Notes under the pieces: generated by a model
The model's input: only the letters and a program-made list of their open reading frames with translations
The model's database searches: none
Told to the model about the DNA's origin: nothing
Program-made: the position numbers and the translations under genes
In this document: in pieces, positions 41,233 through 49,334 of the stretch
Layout of the letters: every line of letters starts with the position of its first letter
Position numbering within the stretch: position 1 is the first letter of the stretch
IMG/VR virus record: IMGVR_UViG_3300048813_000140
Location: 114,702-175,837 of that record
From: a virus
DNA length: 61,136 bases
Strand: one strand, 5' to 3'

Positions 41233-41618
41233 TGGCCAATAAAGAGATATTTTACAAAGGTCAGATGTTTACCGTAGCTATCGTAGACGATGAAGACCAA
41301 GATATTTTGAATAAGTCATGGTTCATAAACACAAGAACCAAACGAATGCCATCTGAATACTTCCAGTTAAGACGCAATCTAGGGATTCTAGAGAAGGCAC
41401 ATTACGGCAAAGCAAAGATCTATATGCATCATGAGATATGGATCAAACATTTTGGCTTCTTTGCGGAAGGTATGACGGTAGACCACATAGATTTCGATAC
41501 CGCAAATAATAAAAAAAGTAATTTAAGACTTATGACCAACGAAGAAAATCGCGTTAGACATCAAAAACAAGGAGAAGAAAATGCCCAACAAGTGGACCAA
41601 ACAGCTACGGGGATATGA
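41232..41618 (+). CDS. HNH homing endonuclease, small
   Basis: A 128-residue HNH protein: IYMHHEIWIKHFG, MTVDHIDFDTANNKKSNLRL and MTNEENRVRH, the pattern of small AP2/HNH homing enzymes. There is no Cys knuckle, unlike the other HNH genes here, so it is a different lineage. Its 3' end overlaps the UvsX-like gene start by 38 bases and supplies that gene's AAGGAGAAG ribosome-binding site. Confidence 0.75.
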   Translation: MANKEIFYKGQMFTVAIVDDEDQDILNKSWFINTRTKRMPSEYFQLRRNLGILEKAHYGKAKIYMHHEIWIKHFGFFAEGMTVDHIDFDTANNKKSNLRLMTNEENRVRHQKQGEENAQQVDQTATGI

Positions 41619-42684
41619 TGACGCCGTAGATTACGACTACGATTCATTCGCACCCGAAAATTGCCTGTATTCCCCAAGTCCCTATTTCAACTGGATTTTT
41701 GCCAACAAATCTCATGGTATCCCTACGAACTCTGGACTCTTATTGTTCTCAGAAATGAAGGCTGGAAAGTCTTTATGGATCTATGCTCTAATTCTAGAGA
41801 TGCAACGAAGAGACAGAATGCTTCTAGAGTCTGGCGCAAAGAAGAAAGATGGATCTAAGTTTACTGAAGACGACTTGCGCCATGCAGTTATTGCCAACAC
41901 AGAACTTCGCGGACAACTCCAACATGATGTATTTCCAGAACTTAACAAAGACCTCATGACCATTTGGGACACAAAAGATCCAGTAGAAATTTTCGACCGA
42001 ACAGAAGATGATATCAAACCCCTAGTTCAAGATGGAATGCCTCTTGGTATTTTCAGTATAGACTCAATCACCAAAATCATGGGCACCAAGCGTGCTAACG
42101 CCAAATCCGTATCTGATCATCTTATCGGCGATAGAGCCTTAACCGTACAGAATGGCATGGATAAGTTAGTTCCATTCCTCAAACGCAACAAGACTCTTCT
42201 GATTGGTACAAGCCAAATGCGAAGCAATGTGGGCGGCAGCAAATACGAATCAGACTCGAAGATGGCAGAGTCTTGGGATGTAAAGCATGCTTTTGAATAC
42301 TTTGTATCATTCAAACGGGCTGGGTCCGCAGAAGACAAGAAAGATATCGAAGAGAAAACCTTTGAGGAAGACGTAAAAGATGCTCGCGACAATAAGCTTC
42401 AAACGGGACACAAAGTCTTCGTCAAGATGGAAGGATCGTCTTTGGGTCCTCAGGGCCGCGCTGGAGTATTCACCTTAGACTACGAAAAAGGCCTTATAAA
42501 TCAACATGAAGAGATCTTTTTCTTAGGAAAAAACGCTGGTATTATCAAAACTGAAAGCAACAATCGCGTCTTCGTTTTTGGTGATCAGAAGTTTGTAGGC
42601 AAAAAAGAATGCGCCTTCGCGATCAGGGATAACCCAAAAATGGCAAAAGCGATCTTGGAACAGTTAAGGAAATTAGACGAATAA
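41581..42684 (+). CDS. UvsX/RecA-like recombinase
   Basis: A 367-residue strand-exchange ATPase. The N-terminal SPSPYFNWIFANKSHGIP resembles UvsX; Walker A is FSEMKAGKSLW (variant, one Gly), Walker B is IFSIDSI, and the DNA-binding loop region is LIGTSQMRSNVGGSKYES. It would work with the gp32-like, UvsW-like and gp46/47-like proteins in recombination-dependent replication. AAGGAGAAGAAA before the ATG fixes the start. Confidence 0.78.
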   Translation: MPNKWTKQLRGYDDAVDYDYDSFAPENCLYSPSPYFNWIFANKSHGIPTNSGLLLFSEMKAGKSLWIYALILEMQRRDRMLLESGAKKKDGSKFTEDDLRHAVIANTELRGQLQHDVFPELNKDLMTIWDTKDPVEIFDRTEDDIKPLVQDGMPLGIFSIDSITKIMGTKRANAKSVSDHLIGDRALTVQNGMDKLVPFLKRNKTLLIGTSQMRSNVGGSKYESDSKMAESWDVKHAFEYFVSFKRAGSAEDKKDIEEKTFEEDVKDARDNKLQTGHKVFVKMEGSSLGPQGRAGVFTLDYEKGLINQHEEIFFLGKNAGIIKTESNNRVFVFGDQKFVGKKECAFAIRDNPKMAKAILEQLRKLDE

Positions 42685-43122
42685 TTATACGGAAACGGAT
42701 ACCTCTGCTAGGTAATGTTATAAAGAAGGCTTCTAGAGCCCCATCCTAAACCGTATTTAAGTTTGAGTGGCTTTAAACGAGGTATGAGAACCAGAGATGG
42801 AACTGGGCGCGCTTAATGGTAAGACCAAAAGTCTAGAGTAGTAGCAGAAACAAACACTTGAGGGGTCACGAAACCCGCCCCAGCCCACTCTTTAGTTTGG
42901 TGGTTTTTGACGCAAAATTAAATTGATCGACGAATCCCCTGCGCTGGGGTGACGGGCTCGAAAGAGTAAAGACGTATCTAGATTGAGCCATCATTTGATG
43001 TGTGTCCCTAACGGTTGACGGGAGGCCAAAATCCCACCTAAGTAAAGTAGCCGCATGCAGCGCTTGAAAATGGGTCGGTCGACAACGGGAGTTACTGTTA
43101 GGGACACTTTAATAAGGAAAAT
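42685..43122 (+). ncRNA. Large structured RNA candidate
   Basis: 438 bases without a reading frame, rich in helices. The 3' domain is closed by a perfect 11-bp stem GTGTCCCTAAC/GTTAGGGACAC (43002-43012/43097-43107). Others are ACTCTTT/AAAGAGT (42887-42893/42961-42967), CCCC/GGGG (42936-42949 hairpin), CATC-ATTT-GATG just before the closed domain, and ATACGG/CCGTAT near the 5' end. It contains no tRNA, tmRNA, RNase P or group I intron core that I can see. Size and complexity recall the large phage RNA classes (GOLLD, ROOL), but I cannot match it to them. The strand is assumed from the flanking operon. Confidence 0.55.
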
Positions 43123-44058
43123 ATGAGAGAATTAGTTGAGAGACCAGCAGCCGACGCACGAAAAATCAACCACAAAGATAACTTCGAACTATGCTACCTT
43201 AGACATAAATACTTCAGAAAAATCAACTACAATCCAACCCCAGAAGAAATGCGTCCATATACCCGAATAGTGGAATATGTATCTCGCAACACCTTCTATA
43301 CCTACAAGAACCTGTTCATAACCGTAGGAATGGATCTGGAAGATATAGTAAGCACCAGTCGAGTGCAACTTGTAAATTACCTTGGCCTTTTTGAAATCAG
43401 CAAAGAAAAGACACCTGAAAAGTACGAAACATTCTGCATTGCACACAAAAAAGAATACAAGAAAGATCCCGACGACTACCAACTCCTAGGTAAAAACAGA
43501 GCAAATTTTACAATGTTCATGAAACAGCGCATGGAAGATCTCGTGCGTATCTGCAATCAAAAAGCCAAAAATATCAAGGGATTCAGAGTAGAAGAGTACG
43601 CGGCATTCTACGGCCCCAAACCTCCTCCTGAAGACCTACACAAAGTCATAGAAGACCACAAACAGTGTGGTTTTAAGACTTTATCTACCGTTGCCTTTAA
43701 GGCCATCAAGAAAAGAATGAAAGCTAACATAAATGAACCATTCCAGTTCGCTGGCATGTGGTATGTGGCTATTACTCTAGAATCTAGAAATCTTACAATA
43801 CTCGACTTCGAAGGTGCCGGATTGAGTCCCTACGATAACTTCCACAATATGGACCCTGAAAAAATCCTATCTACTATGCAGGAAGAAATAAAGTTTGACA
43901 AAAAGAGAAAAGTGTTCGATAATTACTCTAAGGAAAATAAGGCCAAAGTGATATATGAATTCATCGAGAAGAACAGAGATAATCCTCAATTCGAAGAAGA
44001 GTTAGACATCGCCAGAGGAATGCTAGAAAATATGGGAATCGTACATGGCAACAGATAA
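43123..44058 (+). CDS. Possible second sigma-like protein
   Basis: A 311-residue protein. Residues ~45-165 read like a diverged sigma region 2: YTRIVEYVSRNTFYTYKNLF, GMDLEDIVSTSRVQLVNYLGLFE (cf. DLIQEGxxGLxxAxxxFD), then NRANFTMFMKQRMEDLVRIC. No clear region 4. It may instead be a replication protein, given the helicase just downstream. AAGGAAAAT precedes the ATG after the structured region. Overlap of 14 bases with the next gene. Confidence 0.4.
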   Translation: MRELVERPAADARKINHKDNFELCYLRHKYFRKINYNPTPEEMRPYTRIVEYVSRNTFYTYKNLFITVGMDLEDIVSTSRVQLVNYLGLFEISKEKTPEKYETFCIAHKKEYKKDPDDYQLLGKNRANFTMFMKQRMEDLVRICNQKAKNIKGFRVEEYAAFYGPKPPPEDLHKVIEDHKQCGFKTLSTVAFKAIKKRMKANINEPFQFAGMWYVAITLESRNLTILDFEGAGLSPYDNFHNMDPEKILSTMQEEIKFDKKRKVFDNYSKENKAKVIYEFIEKNRDNPQFEEELDIARGMLENMGIVHGNR

Positions 44059-44593
44059 AACGCTTGGACCAAGAGAACTAGAGAAGCTCCTAGATCTATG
44101 GCAAAGAACCTACGGAGAACAAAGATTCCAGAAAAACGGGATTGAGTATTTCCATATAGAAGACAAATATACGGCCTTCAATGCTCTCATTCAGACACTC
44201 ACAGATCTTGGCTACGATGAAGAAGACATAAACTCATCCGTATTGCGCAATTCCATACTTAAGATACAAACTCCTTACGAATGGAAAAAACTCAATCAGT
44301 GGCGTATTCAGGTCGGTAGAATCTGGGACGGCACTATAAACTCCTTATTTCCATCCAAGATAAAACTCAAAGAAGCTAAAGTGCCAGATGCCCTAGAAAA
44401 GCCCACTGTTTTCCTTGAAAAGCCTTTGGCGGTAGAGATTAAAAAGGAAAAGCCTGCTGAACCTAAAGAGCCTGACTATCTGCACATGCCAGATACCGTA
44501 AAGAGAAGCGACAAAATTGGCGAACCAGTAACGAGTAAAAGATTTGACTTTGACTTACTAGCTGAATTGGACAAATTAGACGATGAGCAATAA
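44045..44593 (+). CDS. Hypothetical protein, possible helicase loader
   Basis: A 182-residue protein with a helical N-terminal half and a Lys/Pro/Glu linker ending in an acidic helix (FDFDLLAELDKLDDEQ). It overlaps the DnaB-like gene by 11 bases. Loaders are often encoded there, but no ATPase or known loader motif is present, so this is context only. Confidence 0.4.
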   Translation: MATDKTLGPRELEKLLDLWQRTYGEQRFQKNGIEYFHIEDKYTAFNALIQTLTDLGYDEEDINSSVLRNSILKIQTPYEWKKLNQWRIQVGRIWDGTINSLFPSKIKLKEAKVPDALEKPTVFLEKPLAVEIKKEKPAEPKEPDYLHMPDTVKRSDKIGEPVTSKRFDFDLLAELDKLDDEQ

Positions 44594-45755
44594 TAGCGAA
44601 GATGAAGCAAAGTTAGCAGAAGTTCTGGATCAATTCGAAGAAGGAATGGCCGAAACCGAAGAACTACAAAAGCTAAAGCATGAAAATTCTAAGAAAAAAG
44701 CCATCTTAGACGATGATCTATATTCTTCTAGGATTGAAGCCCTAAATGATCACAAAAAGGACCTTAAACTTGCCCACAGCGCAAACTACGGAACGCAATC
44801 ACAAGATATAGTCGTAAAAATCCAGCAGGAAAACGATGACTATTTTAATGCCGCCAGGAGACCTATGTCTTTTATTAATTCATGTTTCAATAAAGTGGTT
44901 CCATTTTTCAGAAAAAACTTGATCCTTATCGGCGGCGACACTGGACGTGGAAAATCGACCATGGTCGCAAATATAGTCTATCAGACCATAACAATCGACA
45001 ACGAGGATGGCAGACAGCTTAAGGCCCTACTTATAACTAATGAGGAGTTGGCGTCTGACTTTTATAATCGTCTGACATGTATGAAAATGAATTGGAGCTA
45101 CACCAGACATAGCGAATTCACAGAAGAGCAGCAAAAGGTGCTGACTAAAGCCATCAAGATGTGGTCTAAAACCGTAACAATAATAGATAATTATCACAAT
45201 GACTCCCACGGCGTAACCACGACAATCGAAGGAATTAAAGCCATATTAGATAATCTGATCGAGAAAAAAGAGCATTACGACGTAATAATCATCGATTACT
45301 ATCAAAACATTATCGAATCCAAAAGAGATCCAACGATGGACCCAAATAAAGTCCAGGCTAGACTTGCTAAGATGCTCGACCAATTCAAGAACAAGTATCC
45401 AGCCCCCATCATAATGATGGCACAAATGGACCCTCCAGACGATACTAATACCCCATGGAAACAAAGAATTAAGGGTAGAAAGCTCATTTCTGACAGCTGT
45501 ACGATGGTTATGGAAATGATCCCCGTATTCTCGCAGTACACCACTAGATTCACCGTATGGAAAAGTCGATTCAATCCAGAGTCTATAGGTGATGACAATG
45601 CATTTTGGGTTGGCTATGATCGAGGCCGTTTTGTGGAAATTACTAAGGAATTCGAGAAAAAGATAGAGAATATGCAGGCAAAGAATACGTCACAAGAAAT
45701 TGATAAGGCTGTAGGGCAGGCCGTAAAAGCTAAAGAGGAGTTAATAAATGAGTGA
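44583..45755 (+). CDS. DnaB-like replicative helicase
   Basis: A 390-residue RecA-fold helicase that unwinds DNA at the fork. Walker A is IGGDTGRGKST, then LLITNEE (motif H1a-like), Walker B is VIIIDYYQNI, and IIMMAQM is the motif H3 strand. It is shorter than bacterial DnaB (~470) because the N-terminal domain is reduced to ~90 acidic residues. The neighbouring 182-residue protein may make up for this. Confidence 0.82.
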   Translation: MSNNSEDEAKLAEVLDQFEEGMAETEELQKLKHENSKKKAILDDDLYSSRIEALNDHKKDLKLAHSANYGTQSQDIVVKIQQENDDYFNAARRPMSFINSCFNKVVPFFRKNLILIGGDTGRGKSTMVANIVYQTITIDNEDGRQLKALLITNEELASDFYNRLTCMKMNWSYTRHSEFTEEQQKVLTKAIKMWSKTVTIIDNYHNDSHGVTTTIEGIKAILDNLIEKKEHYDVIIIDYYQNIIESKRDPTMDPNKVQARLAKMLDQFKNKYPAPIIMMAQMDPPDDTNTPWKQRIKGRKLISDSCTMVMEMIPVFSQYTTRFTVWKSRFNPESIGDDNAFWVGYDRGRFVEITKEFEKKIENMQAKNTSQEIDKAVGQAVKAKEELINE

Positions 45756-45813
45756 TTTTGCTATATACATAGGCTTTCCAAAGGATAGACCCTACAAAGG
45801 ATGGAGACAATGA
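45748..45813 (+). CDS. Very small open frame bridging two genes
   Basis: A 21-codon frame whose ATG overlaps the helicase end and whose TGA overlaps the next ATG (ATGA at 45810). It could be a translational bridge rather than a functional peptide. Supported only by the double overlap. Confidence 0.25.
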   Translation: MSDFAIYIGFPKDRPYKGWRQ

Positions 45814-46187
45814 GCAGACAGCCAGACGATATTGATGATATGCCAATGCCAGATGAGACCATGAGTCTTACTCCTGGAATAAAGCTTATGGAGATTACCA
45901 AGATCAATCTAGCGCCAGGAGACGTACTTTCTGTTATCGTATACTCAAACGATGTTGACGTATACACTCTTGATATCCTAAAAGCCCATATGAAGAAGAT
46001 ATTCCCCGATAACAAAATTATGTTGTTTTCTATGCCAATCGGTGATAAAATAGATATCAGTGTAATCAAAACCGAATCTTTTGAGGGATATGGGTCAAAC
46101 GAAAGTGTCCTAATAGACGCTAACGCTGGAGTCCTAACTGAAGAGATTCTTGAAGAGGCTGCCAAAAAGGCATCCAGAGGAGAATAA
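45810..46187 (+). CDS. Hypothetical acidic protein
   Basis: A 125-codon acidic alpha/beta protein with strands GDVLSVIVYSND, KIMLFSMPIG and DISVIKTE. Unrecognised. I prefer ATG 45810, with AAGGA at a normal distance, over ATG 45801, which lies directly against that site. Confidence 0.5.
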   Translation: MSRQPDDIDDMPMPDETMSLTPGIKLMEITKINLAPGDVLSVIVYSNDVDVYTLDILKAHMKKIFPDNKIMLFSMPIGDKIDISVIKTESFEGYGSNESVLIDANAGVLTEEILEEAAKKASRGE

Positions 46188-46188
46188 C

Positions 46189-46554
46189 ATGTTTCTACCA
46201 CGCGCACAAAGAGAAGAACTGAATGCCCTTTCCAAGGAAATCTTTGGAGTTTCCAGTAGATGGAACAAGATCCTAAAAAATGGCACCCGTGAAGTTGCGA
46301 TGCGTAAGGTCACAGAAACAGTCCCTGGCGTAGAGGGCGCTCCCGATACGGAAAGAGAAGTCGTAGTACCCGTCTTGATCGGAAACGGTACGCCAAAGCG
46401 TTACCAAAAATACTACACAGTTGATGAAGTAACGACACTATTGCTTGGTATTAAATCTCAAATGGACGCACAAAAAGCCGGTATCAAGAAAGCACAAGAA
46501 GAACAAGCTGCAGCTGCCCAAGTTAAAGATTTGGCTCAAGGTTCTGCAGTTTGA
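46189..46554 (+). CDS. Hypothetical basic protein
   Basis: A 121-residue protein beginning MFLPRAQREELNALSKEIFG, a pattern I have seen in phage proteins next to replication genes but cannot name. Strand-rich middle and an Ala/Gln helix at the end. GAGGAG before ATG 46189 sets the start; an in-frame TTG at 46150 lies inside the upstream gene. Confidence 0.5.
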   Translation: MFLPRAQREELNALSKEIFGVSSRWNKILKNGTREVAMRKVTETVPGVEGAPDTEREVVVPVLIGNGTPKRYQKYYTVDEVTTLLLGIKSQMDAQKAGIKKAQEEQAAAAQVKDLAQGSAV

Positions 46555-46760
46555 TACCAACGATTGTCTACGCCAGAGCTATGGAACTTGGAATGTCAAA
46601 AGACGAAGCGAGTGAATTCCTTACGGAGTTGATGTCTTTAGTCGGAATGGATGATATTCCCGACTCCTATTTCTTATTTTATTGTATTAAGTACTTAGCA
46701 AAAGAAAATAAAGAACTTAAGGAAGAAATCCATTGGATGAAACAGGAATACGAATTCTAA
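46551..46760 (+). CDS. Hypothetical small helical protein
   Basis: A 69-residue helical protein of unknown function starting at a TTG that overlaps the previous stop, and overlapping the primase gene by 28 bases. The TTG lacks a clear ribosome-binding site, so translation probably depends on coupling. Confidence 0.45.
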   Translation: MIPTIVYARAMELGMSKDEASEFLTELMSLVGMDDIPDSYFLFYCIKYLAKENKELKEEIHWMKQEYEF

Positions 46761-47596
46761 ATTTGATGTTTAAGGAAAACGAAGAAATTTGTGTTTCCAA
46801 CTCCAAATTTGGGTTCCATTCTATGACTATAGAGCAAGCTACGTCTAGCGCGGTACTGTTAGTTTCACCGAACTCTAACGTACCTAACGCATATGTAGAC
46901 AGCTCTGAATTGGTCCTGGTGGCATTGAATCCCATTCACGGTTTTAGAGAAGACGAAAACGTAACTGCATATCGTAATTTCTTGATAGAAATCGATGATT
47001 TCGACATAAAAGAACAGCTTAAATACATCAAAACTATGGGGTTTCCCTATAGTGCTATCATATTTTCGGGTAGTAAGAGTCTTCACATTCTGGTGTCCCT
47101 AGATATGGACCTACCAAACGAAGAGAAGTATCGGCTATTTTCAGAATGGCTTTTGCGATCCGTACCTTTTGCGGACCAAAAGACTAAGAACCCCTCTAGA
47201 AGCATCAGGATTCCAGGTGGGTTTAGGGATGGCAAACTTAAGCAGAGGCTAGTGGAGTACAAGGGACTGGTCAAAATACAAGACTTTTTAGATTGGCTCA
47301 AAAAGAATCCAGAAGCTAGACCAATAAGAAAAGAAAAGAAGATCAGGAAGCCGGGAGACGACTCGTTACAAGATTTGCCGGAATGGGTAAATATCAAGCT
47401 TCTCGAAGGGTTAGATCCCAAAAAGGGACGTAACCAGCAATGGTACGGAATAGCTTATGAATTTCGCTTGTGTAATTATTCTTTAGATGATACAATAGAG
47501 AAACTAGAAAAGTATTTTGAGCCAGATCGAGATTTTAAGGAAAAAGAATGGTTAACCACCATAAAAAGTGCCTTTAAAGCAGGGAAACATAAATGA
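46733..47596 (+). CDS. AEP-type DNA primase
   Basis: A 287-residue archaeo-eukaryotic-type primase. The acidic pair is in NFLIEIDDFD, the SxH motif in IIFSGSKSLHILVSL, and a later basic strand is SRSIRIPGGFR. The C-terminal ~70 residues (GRNQQWYGIAYEF ... WLTTIKSAFKAGKH) resemble a PriCT-type accessory domain. It would prime the helicase fork. The start ATG is inside the upstream gene; the end overlaps the peptidase gene as ATGA. Confidence 0.72.
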   Translation: MDETGIRILNLMFKENEEICVSNSKFGFHSMTIEQATSSAVLLVSPNSNVPNAYVDSSELVLVALNPIHGFREDENVTAYRNFLIEIDDFDIKEQLKYIKTMGFPYSAIIFSGSKSLHILVSLDMDLPNEEKYRLFSEWLLRSVPFADQKTKNPSRSIRIPGGFRDGKLKQRLVEYKGLVKIQDFLDWLKKNPEARPIRKEKKIRKPGDDSLQDLPEWVNIKLLEGLDPKKGRNQQWYGIAYEFRLCNYSLDDTIEKLEKYFEPDRDFKEKEWLTTIKSAFKAGKHK

Positions 47597-48129
47597 TCCG
47601 CGACGATGAGATACAGAGATTGATCCATTACGCAAAGGGCTTGGGCACTAAGGTGGTTATCTATAATAAGGATAACCCTGGAGCCTCTGCTGAATGGACT
47701 ATAGATGGATCGGCCATAGAGGTCTACTCTAAGGGAATGACCAAGACAGATATCGTACTGGCTCTAATACATGAGCTGGGACATCACGTCTGGTTCATCC
47801 ATGAAAAGAATAGGCAGCCTGATCTAAAGTTTGAGGAAGCTATTGATAGAGAAAATCTTGTCCAAGAAGTTGCAGACAAGAAGAATCTGACCCCAAAACA
47901 CCTGCGCAAGAAGATCTATGATATGGAACTAGCTGGTACGGAATGGTGGAGCACAATCGTAGCGGATACTGGCATAAAGCTTCCAGAGTGGAAGATAAAA
48001 ATGCAGATGGAATTCGACATGTATATGTACGAACAATACTATGAAAATGGTGTATTTCCAAGGCGTAAAGATAAGATTGTTAAATTGAAAGATTTAAAAG
48101 AAAAGTGGAAACCAAGAGGTAAGCAATGA
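47593..48129 (+). CDS. HExxH zinc peptidase-like protein
   Basis: A 178-residue protein with a gluzincin-type active site LIHELGHHVW (His60, Glu61, His64) and a later Glu in MELAGTEWW that could be the third ligand, as in ImmA/IrrE-like peptidases. Intracellular, no signal. Such enzymes can cleave repressors or host proteins. Four-base overlaps on both sides tie it to the primase operon. Target unknown. Confidence 0.65.
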   Translation: MIRDDEIQRLIHYAKGLGTKVVIYNKDNPGASAEWTIDGSAIEVYSKGMTKTDIVLALIHELGHHVWFIHEKNRQPDLKFEEAIDRENLVQEVADKKNLTPKHLRKKIYDMELAGTEWWSTIVADTGIKLPEWKIKMQMEFDMYMYEQYYENGVFPRRKDKIVKLKDLKEKWKPRGKQ

Positions 48130-48422
48130 TGGACGGTATGACCGAATTAGAATTCCTCGAATGGGCCGAAGCTAGACATGGCCCGCTCCAGAAGACTATA
48201 AAAGGTGGATTCAGTATGGGTAAAATTGACTCTATTCAGCATGAATTGAGTTCTATCCTTAATAGATACAAGAATTTACTCAATATAAAAACTCCAGTAC
48301 CCAGAATGAGAGTATGGGCTACGGATGATAAGCTCAATTTCATATTTTTAGACAAAATCACAGGACGACGGGTTTTACTAGCCAATTGGTTGTCTGGCAA
48401 GGATAGCTATCATGAGCACTGA
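48126..48422 (+). CDS. Hypothetical protein
   Basis: A 98-residue protein with an acidic N-terminus, a helical middle and strands at the end (MRVWATDD, FIFLDK). Unrecognised. It starts in an ATGA overlap with the peptidase gene and overlaps the CYTH gene by 11 bases. Confidence 0.45.
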   Translation: MMDGMTELEFLEWAEARHGPLQKTIKGGFSMGKIDSIQHELSSILNRYKNLLNIKTPVPRMRVWATDDKLNFIFLDKITGRRVLLANWLSGKDSYHEH

Positions 48423-49074
48423 AGAACCTAAACCCTTAACGGCAGAGGATTTAAACAATGTCCCCGGCACTCCAGAACTGGAAAAGCCCAAGAACTTCCT
48501 GGAGATCGAGGTTAAATACAACGCCGACGACATAGATCGTATCAAATTCAAAGATTTAGCTCAAGGCCTGAATCCTGGTTCGTTTATCTACGTTGAATCA
48601 TATGACGTTTATTATGTAAGGGATGAAGAATCTTTCCTAAGGTACCGTATGCCAGCCACTAATTCTGGTGACGATAAACCTAGCAAAAGGGCTGAATTGG
48701 CCTTCAAACGTAAGCATATAGCTAAAAACAACATTGTTAGGACCGAAGTCAACCTTAGGGTGGATGTCAATACTCCAGAACTTGTTAATGCCTTCTGTGA
48801 GGGTCTTGGATATAAGAAGAACTTCTCAATCTATAAAATGTGCGATATCTATATCTTTGAAGACGCTACCTTGGTGTACTATTCAGTCAAGGATGAAAGC
48901 AATAAATATGCCCATTTCGTCGAGATTGAAGCCTCAGAAGAGATGAACCTTGGAGAAGAAGCTGCCTGGGAAATCATCCAAAAGTACGAAAAGATACTAT
49001 CCCCATTAGGGATAACCGCACAAAAACGTAAACGCCTTAGCCTGTACGAGATGTACAAAAAGGAAATCAAATGA
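48412..49074 (+). CDS. CYTH-domain (triphosphate tunnel) protein
   Basis: A 220-residue protein with a CYTH signature FLEIEVKYN (Glu31-x-Glu33-x-Lys35), then alternating basic and acidic strands facing a tunnel: ESYDVYYV, FLRYRMP, ELAFKRKHI, RTEVNLRVD, MCDIYIFED, HFVEIEASEE. Family members hydrolyse triphosphates (thiamine-TP, inorganic PPPi, RNA 5' ends) or make cAMP. The substrate here is not readable. It is rare in phages. Confidence 0.72.
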   Translation: MSTEEPKPLTAEDLNNVPGTPELEKPKNFLEIEVKYNADDIDRIKFKDLAQGLNPGSFIYVESYDVYYVRDEESFLRYRMPATNSGDDKPSKRAELAFKRKHIAKNNIVRTEVNLRVDVNTPELVNAFCEGLGYKKNFSIYKMCDIYIFEDATLVYYSVKDESNKYAHFVEIEASEEMNLGEEAAWEIIQKYEKILSPLGITAQKRKRLSLYEMYKKEIK

Positions 49075-49334
49075 TCATGAACAAAAATCACCCACTCTTT
49101 TTCGAATCCGAACTAAAAGATATCAATGGTGCTAAAGTTATCGGAGTACTGTCCTTCAATACCAAAACTAAACTTGCCAAGGTAGTTATTCCCACTCAAA
49201 AACTCAACGGCGACGCTGGGTTTGCTGTAACTGGAAAAAGTCATCTTGGCGAAGGTAATAAGCTGGCCGTAGCTAGTTTAAAACTCATTGGCGCAAAAAT
49301 ATTCAAAAAAGGAACCAACGAGGAAATCAAGTGA
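49071..49334 (+). CDS. Hypothetical small protein
   Basis: An 87-residue beta-rich protein of unknown function starting in an ATGA overlap with the CYTH gene; a second Met follows two codons on. Coupled to the next gene by a GTGA overlap. Confidence 0.45.
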   Translation: MIMNKNHPLFFESELKDINGAKVIGVLSFNTKTKLAKVVIPTQKLNGDAGFAVTGKSHLGEGNKLAVASLKLIGAKIFKKGTNEEIK

